A DNA stretch of 9,413 nucleotides, from positions 1-9,413 of the forward strand of contig CALGGD010000262.1 of NCBI GenBank assembly GCA_937916185.1, written 5' to 3'. The translations under genes were made by a program, and so were the position numbers. The notes under the pieces are model-generated. The model had not been told where the DNA came from and searched no databases. It was given only the letters and a program-made list of their open reading frames with translations. Below, one piece after another: positions 1 through 5,556 of this stretch; position 1 is the stretch's first letter; each line of letters opens with the position of its first letter. Origin of the DNA: an uncultured Oxalobacter sp. (lineage in GTDB: Bacteria; Pseudomonadota; Gammaproteobacteria; Burkholderiales; Burkholderiaceae_D).

Positions 1-401
1 AGAACAACATACGGTTCTTCTGTGAGCATAAACACTAACCTTCCATCATTCGGAGTCATTGTCTTGAGTTTTTTCCGCCAGCGAAGCGAACCATCGTCTT
101 CCGATACGGTGGCCTTCACATCACGGATGACGAGCGGTGCATCACCGTCACAGGTCATCGGCTTGTAATGCTCAATGGTATCTGCCTCACCGTTTTTATG
201 GATGCGCCGTACCCATGCACCTGTTTTTGCGGGTTCCCGGCTGTCGTCTGAACGGATGAATACGGTATCTGTCTCGACATCAGCCACCTTGAGCCAATCT
301 GCCCCCAGGAGCGCGGCATCGGTCATCGGTGAGGTTTCCTGTGCGACAGCAGCTGATGCCCAACTGACGCTTAACAGTACGATGGCCAAAAGTTTCTTCA
401 T
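1..401 (-). CDS. Secreted protein, 3' end cut by the window edge
   Basis: 133 codons are open on the minus strand from ATG 401 to the left edge with no stop, so the C-terminus is missing. An AAGGGG ribosome binding site lies 5-10 bases upstream of the ATG. Residues 1-20 form a classic Sec signal peptide: Lys-Lys, then the hydrophobic run LLAIVLLSVSW, then ASAAVA, with likely cleavage before QETS. The mature part begins with a Trp-containing strand (DWLKVADVETDTVFI), has a charged middle, and contains one cysteine in the segment HYKPMTCDGD. The protein is probably exported to the periplasm or cell surface. The pattern of W..V, a mid-chain W.R and a YxxxxCD segment is loosely like small surface-adhesin E-type proteins of proteobacteria, but this is a weak resemblance and not a firm assignment. 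It lies 69 bases downstream of the EVE/membrane gene on the same strand, so the two may be cotranscribed. The reading frame is sure; the function is unknown. Confidence 0.85.
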   Translation of the reverse strand, partial: MKKLLAIVLLSVSWASAAVAQETSPMTDAALLGADWLKVADVETDTVFIRSDDSREPAKTGAWVRRIHKNGEADTIEHYKPMTCDGDAPLVIRDVKATVSEDDGSLRWRKKLKTMTPNDGRLVFMLTEEPYVV

Positions 402-470
402 TGCTTTTCCCCTTTTCAGATGGATGGTGTGCCAGTGTGCAGCCGCTTTCCCATGAATCAGCAGGCCTTT

Positions 471-1364
471 CTACCAGTCAAGCCCATTGCCTTTCGCCTT
501 TATGACGGGGGGCGGTACTGTCTTTCCCCTGGCAGGAGCCACTGTCCTGTGCGTTGGAAGCACCCCCGCTTTCCGACCGGCCATCACTGCCTTTTCAGTG
601 GAAGCCGGTGCCTGGTTCTCTTGGACACCAGAGGCAGCAGGGGCTTCAGCAGGTTTTGCCGCTTCTGCCGGTTTCTGTGCTGCGGGCGGTTGAGGTGACG
701 GCTCAGGACTTTTCTTTTTGCCCCCCATAGCAAAAAAGGCACCACCACCCACAATGACAGCGACGGCTATCCCTGCAATGGCATAAATGCCTGTCTTGGA
801 TTTCTGCTGGGGTTGGGGTGTCGATTGCTGTTGTTCTGGATGGGGAGAGGAAGATGCTGGAACATTGCCACCGGTTTCAGCGGCATGGGTTTCCGACTCT
901 GTTTCACGTTGGGTCAAAGCGGTCGGCTGTCCGGCTGAAACAGGCGCATCATCGAAACACCGGCTGATGTACCCTGCAAGCTCCCTGCTTATCCTGATGG
1001 GGCCAAGCGGTGCCCTAAGCAACCCGTTCTCCTGAAGCTTCGGCAACGACAGCTCTTCACGGTCAGCCTGCCTCAGCAGCCTCAGACGGGCATACTTCCG
1101 ACCTGCCCTGTCTTCCTGCCCCCCTTCAGGGTCAGGAACCAGCTTGAACTCCCTGTCTTCCGGCGACACTTCTGAAAAGGGCATCGACTCCTTTTCGACA
1201 ACGGTCTCGTACATCACCCGCTGATAGGGTGCCGAACAGTAGATATAGACGGTATCCCCTACTGCATACCTTGCCGTGTGATGCCAGTCTATGAAACCCA
1301 GCTTCCTGAATGCGCCTGCATGGTCATAGACTTTCGGATTGGCTGAAATCATCCAATTTTGCAT
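471..1364 (-). CDS. EVE-like (PUA-fold) protein with one transmembrane helix
   Basis: 297 residues. Residues 1-135 look like an EVE domain: WMISANPKVYDH, a Trp in GFIDWHH, VGDTVYIYCSAPYQRVMY and a closing segment PIRISRELAGYISRCF. EVE domains belong to the PUA-like fold and are generally thought to bind modified bases in DNA or RNA; they often occur near or fused to restriction-type nucleases. No nuclease is fused here. Residues 136-190 are a polar Ser/Gln/Pro linker, 193-213 a single hydrophobic helix (IYAIAGIAVAVIVGGGAFFAM) followed by GGKKK, and 217-297 a Pro/Ala/Lys-rich low-complexity tail. The likely topology is an N-terminal cytoplasmic domain, with the lysines just after the helix making the tail's side uncertain. 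The start is supported by GGAG ten bases upstream and by WMISANP, which is typical of the domain's first strand. The upstream small gene overlaps this start, suggesting translational coupling. Domain call likely; role of the membrane anchor unknown. Confidence 0.85.
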   Translation of the reverse strand: MQNWMISANPKVYDHAGAFRKLGFIDWHHTARYAVGDTVYIYCSAPYQRVMYETVVEKESMPFSEVSPEDREFKLVPDPEGGQEDRAGRKYARLRLLRQADREELSLPKLQENGLLRAPLGPIRISRELAGYISRCFDDAPVSAGQPTALTQRETESETHAAETGGNVPASSSPHPEQQQSTPQPQQKSKTGIYAIAGIAVAVIVGGGAFFAMGGKKKSPEPSPQPPAAQKPAEAAKPAEAPAASGVQENQAPASTEKAVMAGRKAGVLPTHRTVAPARGKTVPPPVIKAKGNGLDW

Positions 1365-1531
1365 ACATCCATTTCTCCCATCAAAACAGATTTACCGTCT
1401 TCCACTGAAACCACCTTGACACCATCTCTCGTCGTATCGGCATCCCCACGACTTCTTTTGGATTCACATAATATGAAAAATCAGGTTTTTCAGCATATTT
1501 TTCCAACATCCGCTTATGGGCGTAATCGGAC
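1349..1531 (-). pseudogene. Frameshifted small gene cut off by the invertible segment
   Basis: On the minus strand one frame reads SDYAHKRMLEKYAEKPD and on to NPKEVVG, then runs out of frame to a TGA at 1381-1383. The neighbouring frame continues naturally from VVGDADTTRDGVKVV to GEMDVCKIG and stops at TGA 1349-1351. The join lies at a run of four G; one additional G would make one frame of about 60 codons. The restored stop overlaps the ATG of the EVE-like gene by 16 bases, an operon-type overlap that suggests the two once formed a unit. No ATG precedes SDYAHKRML at this copy: the base triplet at the equivalent position is ACG (1531-1533), and an in-frame TAA lies at about 1560. The first possible ATG is 1509, giving a 42-residue product that ends at 1383. 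The first nine codons lie in the 28-bp recombination site. The family is not recognised. It could be a true small phase-variable gene rather than a dead one. Confidence 0.5.
1504..1531 (-). repeat. Left 28-bp inverted repeat, probable recombination site
   Basis: These 28 bases are the exact reverse complement of 2747-2774, with no mismatch. Read on the minus strand, the site has arms TCCGATTA and TAAGCGGA, complementary at 7 of 8 positions, around a 6-base core CGCCCA (plus-strand 1517-1522). Extending the arms to 13 bases each (1504-1516 and 1523-1535) keeps 10 of 13 pairs. This arm-core-arm plan matches the crossover sites of tyrosine recombinases of the Xer type. The core is asymmetric, so the site has polarity. 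Confidence 0.8.
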
Positions 1532-1651
1532 GTTTGATGTCCAGGAAGGCAGAGGAATTTTTACCGGATATAAGGAAAGTGACCTATGGGGTTTCAGAAC
1601 ACCACAGTCTGTCTGTTGGCATTAGACTTCCATCCTTTTCAGAGGTTTTTT

Positions 1652-2644
1652 ATGGAAGCATTGCATCAGATTTCCGCCAGACATCCTGATTTCCACGCAT
1701 CGCTCCAGCGGTTTCTCAAATCATTGGAGTCCAGTCAGAACACTATCCGGTCATACCAGAATGCCATCAGGTCCTTCATGGATTGGATGGCGGCATCAGA
1801 TATTGAAAACCCGAAACGGGAAAATGTCATCCAATGGAAAGACCATATGAAGGCTACACGGTCATTGGGGACTGCACAGACATACCTGACTGCTGTCAAA
1901 GCTTTCTTCAGGTTCCTGGAACAGGAAAACCTCTATAGGGACATTACAGTCAATATCCGGGGTGTACATGTCGGGAATAACCCCAAAAAAGATCCCTTGA
2001 CCGTTGAGCAGGTCCTGACGGTCCTGGCAAAAACACAGGAAAACACCAGTGGAAACCGTGACTATGCCATCATCCTGCTGATGGTGACATGTGGTCTCAG
2101 GATATCAGAAATCGCCCGTGCCAATATCGGGGATTTCCATTGGTCTGGGAACAGTCTGCTCCTGTCCATCCATGGCAAGGGGAAAGACGGTAAAACCGAA
2201 TTTGTCCCAGTCCCTGGAATCACAGCACAGGCAATCAACCATTACCTCAATACCCGCAAAAGGGCAGATGAAAACTCTCCGTTGTTTGTTTCACAGAGCA
2301 ACAACCATTATGGCAGGCGGATATCTCCACGAAGCATCAGCCGAATGGTCAAGCAGACCTTTATGGAATGCGGGCTGTGCAACAGGCGTCTGACTGCACA
2401 TTCACTGAGGCATACCGCCATCACACTGTCATTGATAGCAGGCAGCTCCCTGCAGGAAGCCCAGCAGTTTGCCCGTCACAGCCTGATTACAACCACACAA
2501 ATCTATGCCCATAATCTGGAACATGTCAGGAACCCCTGTGCTGACAGGGTTGCGGAAGCATTGTTTCCGCAACGCTCTTTTGCTGCACTGTTAAAAGGAA
2601 AGATGGCGTTCAATCAAGAAGGAAAGGAGAATATCCGACTATGA
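1652..2644 (+). CDS. Tyrosine recombinase, XerC/XerD-like
   Basis: 330 residues, a full-length phage-integrase-family recombinase acting on DNA by a tyrosine-linked intermediate. Residues 12-100 form the helical core-binding (SAM-like) domain: SLQRFLKSLESSQNTIRSYQNAIRSF, and TYLTAVKAFFRFLEQENL. Residues 115-300 form the catalytic domain with the whole active site: Arg150 in CGLRISEIA, the lysine region HGKGKDGK (174-181), His250-x-x-Arg253 in HSLRH, His276 in FARHS and nucleophile Tyr285 in TTQIYAH. The start at 1652 has AGAGG six bases upstream and gives a normal family N-terminus. A start at 1586 is also possible (AAGGA nine bases upstream) and would add 22 mostly hydrophobic residues, which is less usual. 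The gene is alone between the two 28-bp inverted repeats, which points to those repeats as its substrate. Which DNA it acts on is inference from position. Confidence 0.93.
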   Translation: MEALHQISARHPDFHASLQRFLKSLESSQNTIRSYQNAIRSFMDWMAASDIENPKRENVIQWKDHMKATRSLGTAQTYLTAVKAFFRFLEQENLYRDITVNIRGVHVGNNPKKDPLTVEQVLTVLAKTQENTSGNRDYAIILLMVTCGLRISEIARANIGDFHWSGNSLLLSIHGKGKDGKTEFVPVPGITAQAINHYLNTRKRADENSPLFVSQSNNHYGRRISPRSISRMVKQTFMECGLCNRRLTAHSLRHTAITLSLIAGSSLQEAQQFARHSLITTTQIYAHNLEHVRNPCADRVAEALFPQRSFAALLKGKMAFNQEGKENIRL

Positions 2645-2744
2645 AATCGACTTCCAATAGTATAGAATGGACTTGTTGTAAAGGCAGACAGCATAAGGAC
2701 GTTGATATAAATCTATCTTATTATGGGATTTTTCAAGTTTCTCA

Positions 2745-3048
2745 ATGTCCGATTACGCCCATAAGCGGATGTTGAATCCTCTTATGGAAGCCTCGGTCAG
2801 CCAGCCCTGCAACCTGGTTGGATTATAGCAGGGACTAACGGGAAAACGTACCTTTCCGATATGCCAGTGCGCCACTATGTGACGTACTGGCAAGGTGCTT
2901 CATCAACTGGCAAAGGGACCGGCACTTCAGAATGATGCTGACAACCGATTCAGGTGGAACTGGAATCACTGTAAACCATTTCAGGCGTATCAAGGAAACC
3001 TGTCAACTGATTCAGGAAAGCACAGGGTTGACCTGCCAACTATTTTAA
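2745..3048 (+). pseudogene. Decayed gene remnant to the right of the invertible segment
   Basis: Coding-like text is spread over all three plus frames. From ATG 2745 one frame reads MSDYAHKRMLNPLMEASVSQ and then hits TAG at 2826-2828. A second frame (2774-2930) reads GWIIAGTNGKTYLSDMPVRH and YVTYWQ. A third (2839-3048) reads CFINWQRDRHFRMMLTTDSG, then GTGITVNHFRRIKETCQLIQ and ends at TAA 3046-3048. Joined by two frameshifts these give one plausible protein of about 95 residues. Near the second shift the words ACTGGCAAGG and ACTGGCAAAGG are repeated (about 2885 and 2907), a likely slip or duplication that caused the break. I do not recognise the family. There is no good ribosome binding site before ATG 2745. 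It is followed by the upstream region of the first ATPase gene. Confidence 0.4.
2747..2774 (+). repeat. Right 28-bp inverted repeat, probable recombination site
   Basis: Exact reverse complement of 1504-1531. Core CGCCCA lies at 2756-2761, with 13-base arms at 2743-2755 and 2762-2774 pairing at 10 of 13 positions. The inner edge differs from the left copy by supplying an ATG at 2745-2747, so the repeat reads ATG TCC GAT TAC GCC CAT AAG CGG as M-S-D-Y-A-H-K-R. It lies 102 bases past the recombinase stop codon. Confidence 0.8.
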
Positions 3049-3067
3049 GATTATTCTTGTTTTGTTG

Positions 3068-3118
3068 ATTTTTAAAATATTATTTTAAAAATTAATTTTT
3101 TTAGAAAATTCTTAAAAT
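3068..3118 (+). promoter_or_regulatory. 25-bp perfect palindrome and weak promoter before the first ATPase
   Basis: 3068-3092 is a perfect palindrome with 12-base arms (ATTTTTAAAATA and its reverse complement) around a single T at 3080. It sits in a strongly AT-rich gap and its centre is 54 bases before the ATG at 3134. A TAAAAT box at 3113-3118 could be the -10 element, which would put the start of transcription near 3125 and leave a very short leader; no convincing -35 box is seen. The palindrome would lie just upstream of or over the -35 region and could be an operator for a dimeric protein. AT-richness makes chance palindromes easier, but 12 perfect pairs is notable. Confidence 0.45.
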
Positions 3119-3133
3119 AGAGTCTATTCCACC

Positions 3134-4315
3134 ATGATCAAGCGTGAACACTACATATCCCAAATCAGACCTTTCTACGAAAGTGGCCTGGTAAAAATCA
3201 TCACCGGAATCCGCCGCTGTGGAAAGTCTATAATTCTGCAGCAAGTGTGCAAAGAATTGGAATCTGAAGCCAAAAGGTGCCTTTTCCTGGACTTTGACAT
3301 GCGGCCTGTGCGGAAAAAGATACCGGATGCCGATGCCCTGATTGCATTTGTCGATGAACACCTTGGCAATGAGAAACTGTATCTTTTCCTGGATGAAGTC
3401 CAGAACATCGAAGGCTGGAATGAGGCATGCAGGACACTGCGGCTTTATAACTGCTCTGTCTTCGTCACCGGCAGCAACTCAAAGCTGCTGTCCCGGGAAT
3501 TCACCAAAGAACTGTCTGGACGGTATGTCTCTTTCCGGGTCAAACCATTTGTTTATCAGGAAGCAAAGGAATATGCAGATCAGTTGGGCAGACCTTTTGA
3601 AATCAGCGACTACCTGATATGGGGTGGATTCCCTGCCGCACTGGAACAACCCAACGAAGAGGCACTCAGGCGGTACCTGAACGACTTGAACAGTACCATT
3701 ATCTACAACGACCTCGAAAACAGGTACAACATCCGCAAAAAAGATGTCTTTGAACGCATCGTTGACTATATCCTGGTATCAAACGCCCGGATTTTCAGCG
3801 CAAAATCCATAGCAGATTATATGAAGGGGCAAAATATCACTATCACTGTCCCAACAGTCATAAAGTACCTGGAATACCTGAAAGAAGCTTATGTGATTGA
3901 GGAAGTCCCCCTCTACTCACCGAAAGCCAAGGCAAAGATGAGCTATTATCACAAACTTTATGACGAAGACGTATCCATGAACAGCATCAGGGCTGAAAGC
4001 AGACACTATGACCTGACCCACAACCTTGAGAATATTGTTTACAACGAGCTTGTTTACCGGGGATATGAGATTTCCGTCTATAACCACAAAGGCAGGGAAA
4101 TCGATTTCCGTGCATCCAAAGACGGCAAACTTTACCTCATCCAAGTAGCATACAGTGTCGCTGAAAGGAAAGCCTATGACAGGGAGTTTTCTGCTTTCGC
4201 CAGTATTGACAACGCCATGAAAAAAATCCTCATCACGAATGATGATATCGACTATTCAACAAGCACTGTCTATCACTACAGACTGAAAGACTTTCTGCTG
4301 ATGGATGGGCTGTAA
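3134..4315 (+). CDS. ATPase of the AAA_14/DUF4143 family (COG1373), first copy
   Basis: 393 residues. The N-terminal AAA-type domain has Walker A GIRRCGKS at 25-32, Walker B LYLFLDE at 82-88, and a sensor-1-like VTGSNS followed by the family-typical ELSGRYVSFRVKPF. The C-terminal DUF4143 part (about 200-393) holds a conserved helical region and then GREIDFRASKDGKLYLIQV near 320-338, which matches the PD-(D/E)xK-like tail of the family with Gln in place of the usual Lys. The biochemical role of the family is not well defined; members are thought to be nucleotide-dependent switches or DNA-associated ATPases. The start is backed by MIKREHYISQI, a normal family opening, although no Shine-Dalgarno sequence is present; a short or absent leader is likely. 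The gene converges on the WYL regulator, with a hairpin between them. It resembles the second copy more than the third, as shown by the shared TGIRRCGKS and GRY/IR motifs. Confidence 0.92.
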   Translation: MIKREHYISQIRPFYESGLVKIITGIRRCGKSIILQQVCKELESEAKRCLFLDFDMRPVRKKIPDADALIAFVDEHLGNEKLYLFLDEVQNIEGWNEACRTLRLYNCSVFVTGSNSKLLSREFTKELSGRYVSFRVKPFVYQEAKEYADQLGRPFEISDYLIWGGFPAALEQPNEEALRRYLNDLNSTIIYNDLENRYNIRKKDVFERIVDYILVSNARIFSAKSIADYMKGQNITITVPTVIKYLEYLKEAYVIEEVPLYSPKAKAKMSYYHKLYDEDVSMNSIRAESRHYDLTHNLENIVYNELVYRGYEISVYNHKGREIDFRASKDGKLYLIQVAYSVAERKAYDREFSAFASIDNAMKKILITNDDIDYSTSTVYHYRLKDFLLMDGL

Positions 4316-4318
4316 CCA

Positions 4319-4364
4319 GATTCCCGCTCTATCAACCATATCCTGCCAGCAGGAAACGGGAATC
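4319..4364. terminator. Hairpin between two convergent genes
   Basis: GATTCCCG (4319-4326) pairs perfectly with CGGGAATC (4357-4364), and inside this a second stem TCCTGC (4341-4346) pairs with GCAGGA (4349-4354). The structure fills the gap between the ends of the first ATPase (4315) and the WYL gene (4390), where a two-way transcription stop is expected. There is no T-run after either arm, so it is not a textbook intrinsic terminator. Confidence 0.4.
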
Positions 4365-4389
4365 CTCCAGGCGGGAATGGACAGGATAT

Positions 4390-5406
4390 TCACCTGGCGT
4401 AACTGGCCGCCATGTCTTTTGCTGTCTTCACAAAAACTTCCCGCAGCGATGCCGGTTCCAGGACTTCGACATCCGCTCCGAACGCCATCAGCCACCAACG
4501 CAGCTGGGAGGTGTCTGAAACGGTCGCCTCGACACGGACTTTACCCCCCTCTTCGGTCAGTTCCTGGTCTCTGGACAAAGGGGTCTCATAAAGGTGGGCG
4601 GCGGCTGTTTCTGAAAAAAGCGCAACCAGATGGATGGTTCCCCGGTCAAAGAAACCCAATGCACCGGAAGCCATGTAATCGGCAAGGCAGAAGCCCTTGG
4701 GCCTCCTGGAAGGCCGGTCCAGTTTTTCCGCCGAGCGGATGCGGTGCAACGCAAACAGACGGATATCGGTGTATCCATCGACCGTCACGATCAGGTATAT
4801 GACGCTGCCACGCTGGACAAGCCCCAATGGATGGACGGTATGGGTCTGTTTCCTGCGTTTGGAACGAGAGGTATAACTGATTTCAAGCAGTTTTTCCGAT
4901 AACAGGGCATCATGGACGGTTTCGAGGATGCCTTCGTCATATTCAGGGGCAATCAACGGCTGGCTGGCGGAAATCAGGGTCACTTTGTCCCGCCAGTCCG
5001 CCATGTTCCTGACGCTGTCGCCGCTCAGCAGCACGTTGTCGGCATACCGGAAATATGGGGACAGGACATTCATCAGCGATGCCGGCAGCAGGTTCCTCAG
5101 ATGGTCATGCGCCAGGCTGAGGGTCAGCGCCTGGATGGGCGACATGCCAGGTACGGCAAACATGCCGGCATCCCTCTGCCAGCTCCATCCATAGGGCCGG
5201 GAACGGTCGTCCGCCTGGAGCGGGAAGATGCCTGACAGAGTCTGAAGGTTCCTCTCAATCGTCCGTTTGCTGACAGCGAACCCTTCATCCTCCAGACGGT
5301 GCATCAGGTCGGTCGCCGTGATTTTCCTTGGATACTGCGGGATGTTTTTCAGGATTGCCCACTGCCTCAGCAGGGTTTCCAGTCCATTGCCTTTGTTGCT
5401 CATCAT
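4390..5406 (-). CDS. WYL-domain transcription regulator
   Basis: 338 residues. Residues 10-65 form a winged helix-turn-helix of the HTH_11/DeoR type (ITATDLMHRLEDEGFAVSKR, then TIERNLQTLSG), followed by GWSW and a linker region. Residues 165-232 form the WYL domain: LLEISYTSRSKRRKQTHTVH, PLGLVQRGSVIYLIVTVDGY and DIRLFALHRIRSAEKLD. The signature WYL reads Ile-Tyr-Leu here (203-205). Residues 255-335 match the C-terminal WCX region. Such proteins bind DNA as dimers and sense small ligands or nucleic acids; many regulate defence islands (BrxR and CapW are known examples). AGGAG lies just before the double ATG at 5406 and 5403. The promoter region at 5467-5522 carries two dyads, consistent with autorepression. 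It is transcribed in the same direction as the second ATPase upstream. Family call firm; target genes are inferred from position. Confidence 0.93.
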   Translation of the reverse strand: MMSNKGNGLETLLRQWAILKNIPQYPRKITATDLMHRLEDEGFAVSKRTIERNLQTLSGIFPLQADDRSRPYGWSWQRDAGMFAVPGMSPIQALTLSLAHDHLRNLLPASLMNVLSPYFRYADNVLLSGDSVRNMADWRDKVTLISASQPLIAPEYDEGILETVHDALLSEKLLEISYTSRSKRRKQTHTVHPLGLVQRGSVIYLIVTVDGYTDIRLFALHRIRSAEKLDRPSRRPKGFCLADYMASGALGFFDRGTIHLVALFSETAAAHLYETPLSRDQELTEEGGKVRVEATVSDTSQLRWWLMAFGADVEVLEPASLREVFVKTAKDMAASYAR

Positions 5407-5466
5407 GTTCTCCTACCTGTCATTGTGCCTCTGATTCCCTGCTTTTCCCTCATGGGTGCCACCCTG

Positions 5467-5522
5467 AGTCCCGTGCCCAGGGACTGACCTTATTATAGGC
5501 ACCTGAACGTCATGTTATGACG
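5467..5522 (-). promoter_or_regulatory. WYL gene promoter bracketed by two dyads
   Basis: On the minus strand a perfect TATAAT box lies at 5492-5497, placing the transcription start near 5485 and giving a leader of about 80 bases before ATG 5406. No clear TTGACA-like box is present at the right distance. A dyad AGTCCC (5467-5472) and GGGACT (5480-5485) with a 7-base spacer covers the start point. A second dyad CGTCAT (5508-5513) and ATGACG (5517-5522) with a 3-base spacer covers the -35 area. The two dyads differ in sequence, so they may bind different proteins. Confidence 0.5.
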
Positions 5523-5556
5523 CATCGGGAAAGGTATGCGGGCTGACCGCTCCCAT

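Larger units (their letters stand above)
1504..2774 (+). mobile_element. Putative self-encoded invertible segment (tyrosine recombinase between inverted sites)
   Basis: A 1,271-bp block bounded by perfect 28-bp inverted repeats contains a single gene, a tyrosine recombinase. Recombination between two such sites in opposite orientation gives inversion rather than excision. The cores lie at 1517-1522 and 2756-2761, so about 1.23 kb would flip. I see no target-site duplication outside the repeats, no transposase and no cargo gene. The outward sequence at each border encodes SDYAHKRML; only the right border supplies an ATG (2745-2747), which is mostly inside the flipping part. An insertion-sequence-like element with terminal repeats is the alternative reading; the internal dyad with a 6-bp core in each repeat favours site-specific inversion. 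Confidence 0.65.

Noticed and set aside
1440..1455. Phase variation by slippage in the G-run of the small gene
   Set aside because: A run of four G is too short to slip often; a fixed one-base deletion or a sequencing error is more likely.
1461..1500. Remnant of another DUF4143 ATPase, because AEKPD is encoded as in the second ATPase
   Set aside because: Only five residues match (16 bases); the sequence beyond (FSYYVNP) does not follow the family pattern KVYIQV, so a gene relationship is not supported.
1504..2774. Multi-segment shufflon
   Set aside because: Only two repeat copies are present in the window; a shufflon needs several sites and alternative gene ends. A simple two-site inversion fits better.
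4305..4802. Plus-strand open frame of 165 codons opposite the WYL gene
   Set aside because: It overlaps the well-supported WYL coding sequence on the other strand, has no family features and is full of Arg, Pro and Gly codons that mirror the real gene.
4912..5235. Plus-strand open frame of 107 codons opposite the WYL helix-turn-helix region
   Set aside because: It is a reverse shadow of the regulator, with no ribosome site and no recognisable protein pattern.
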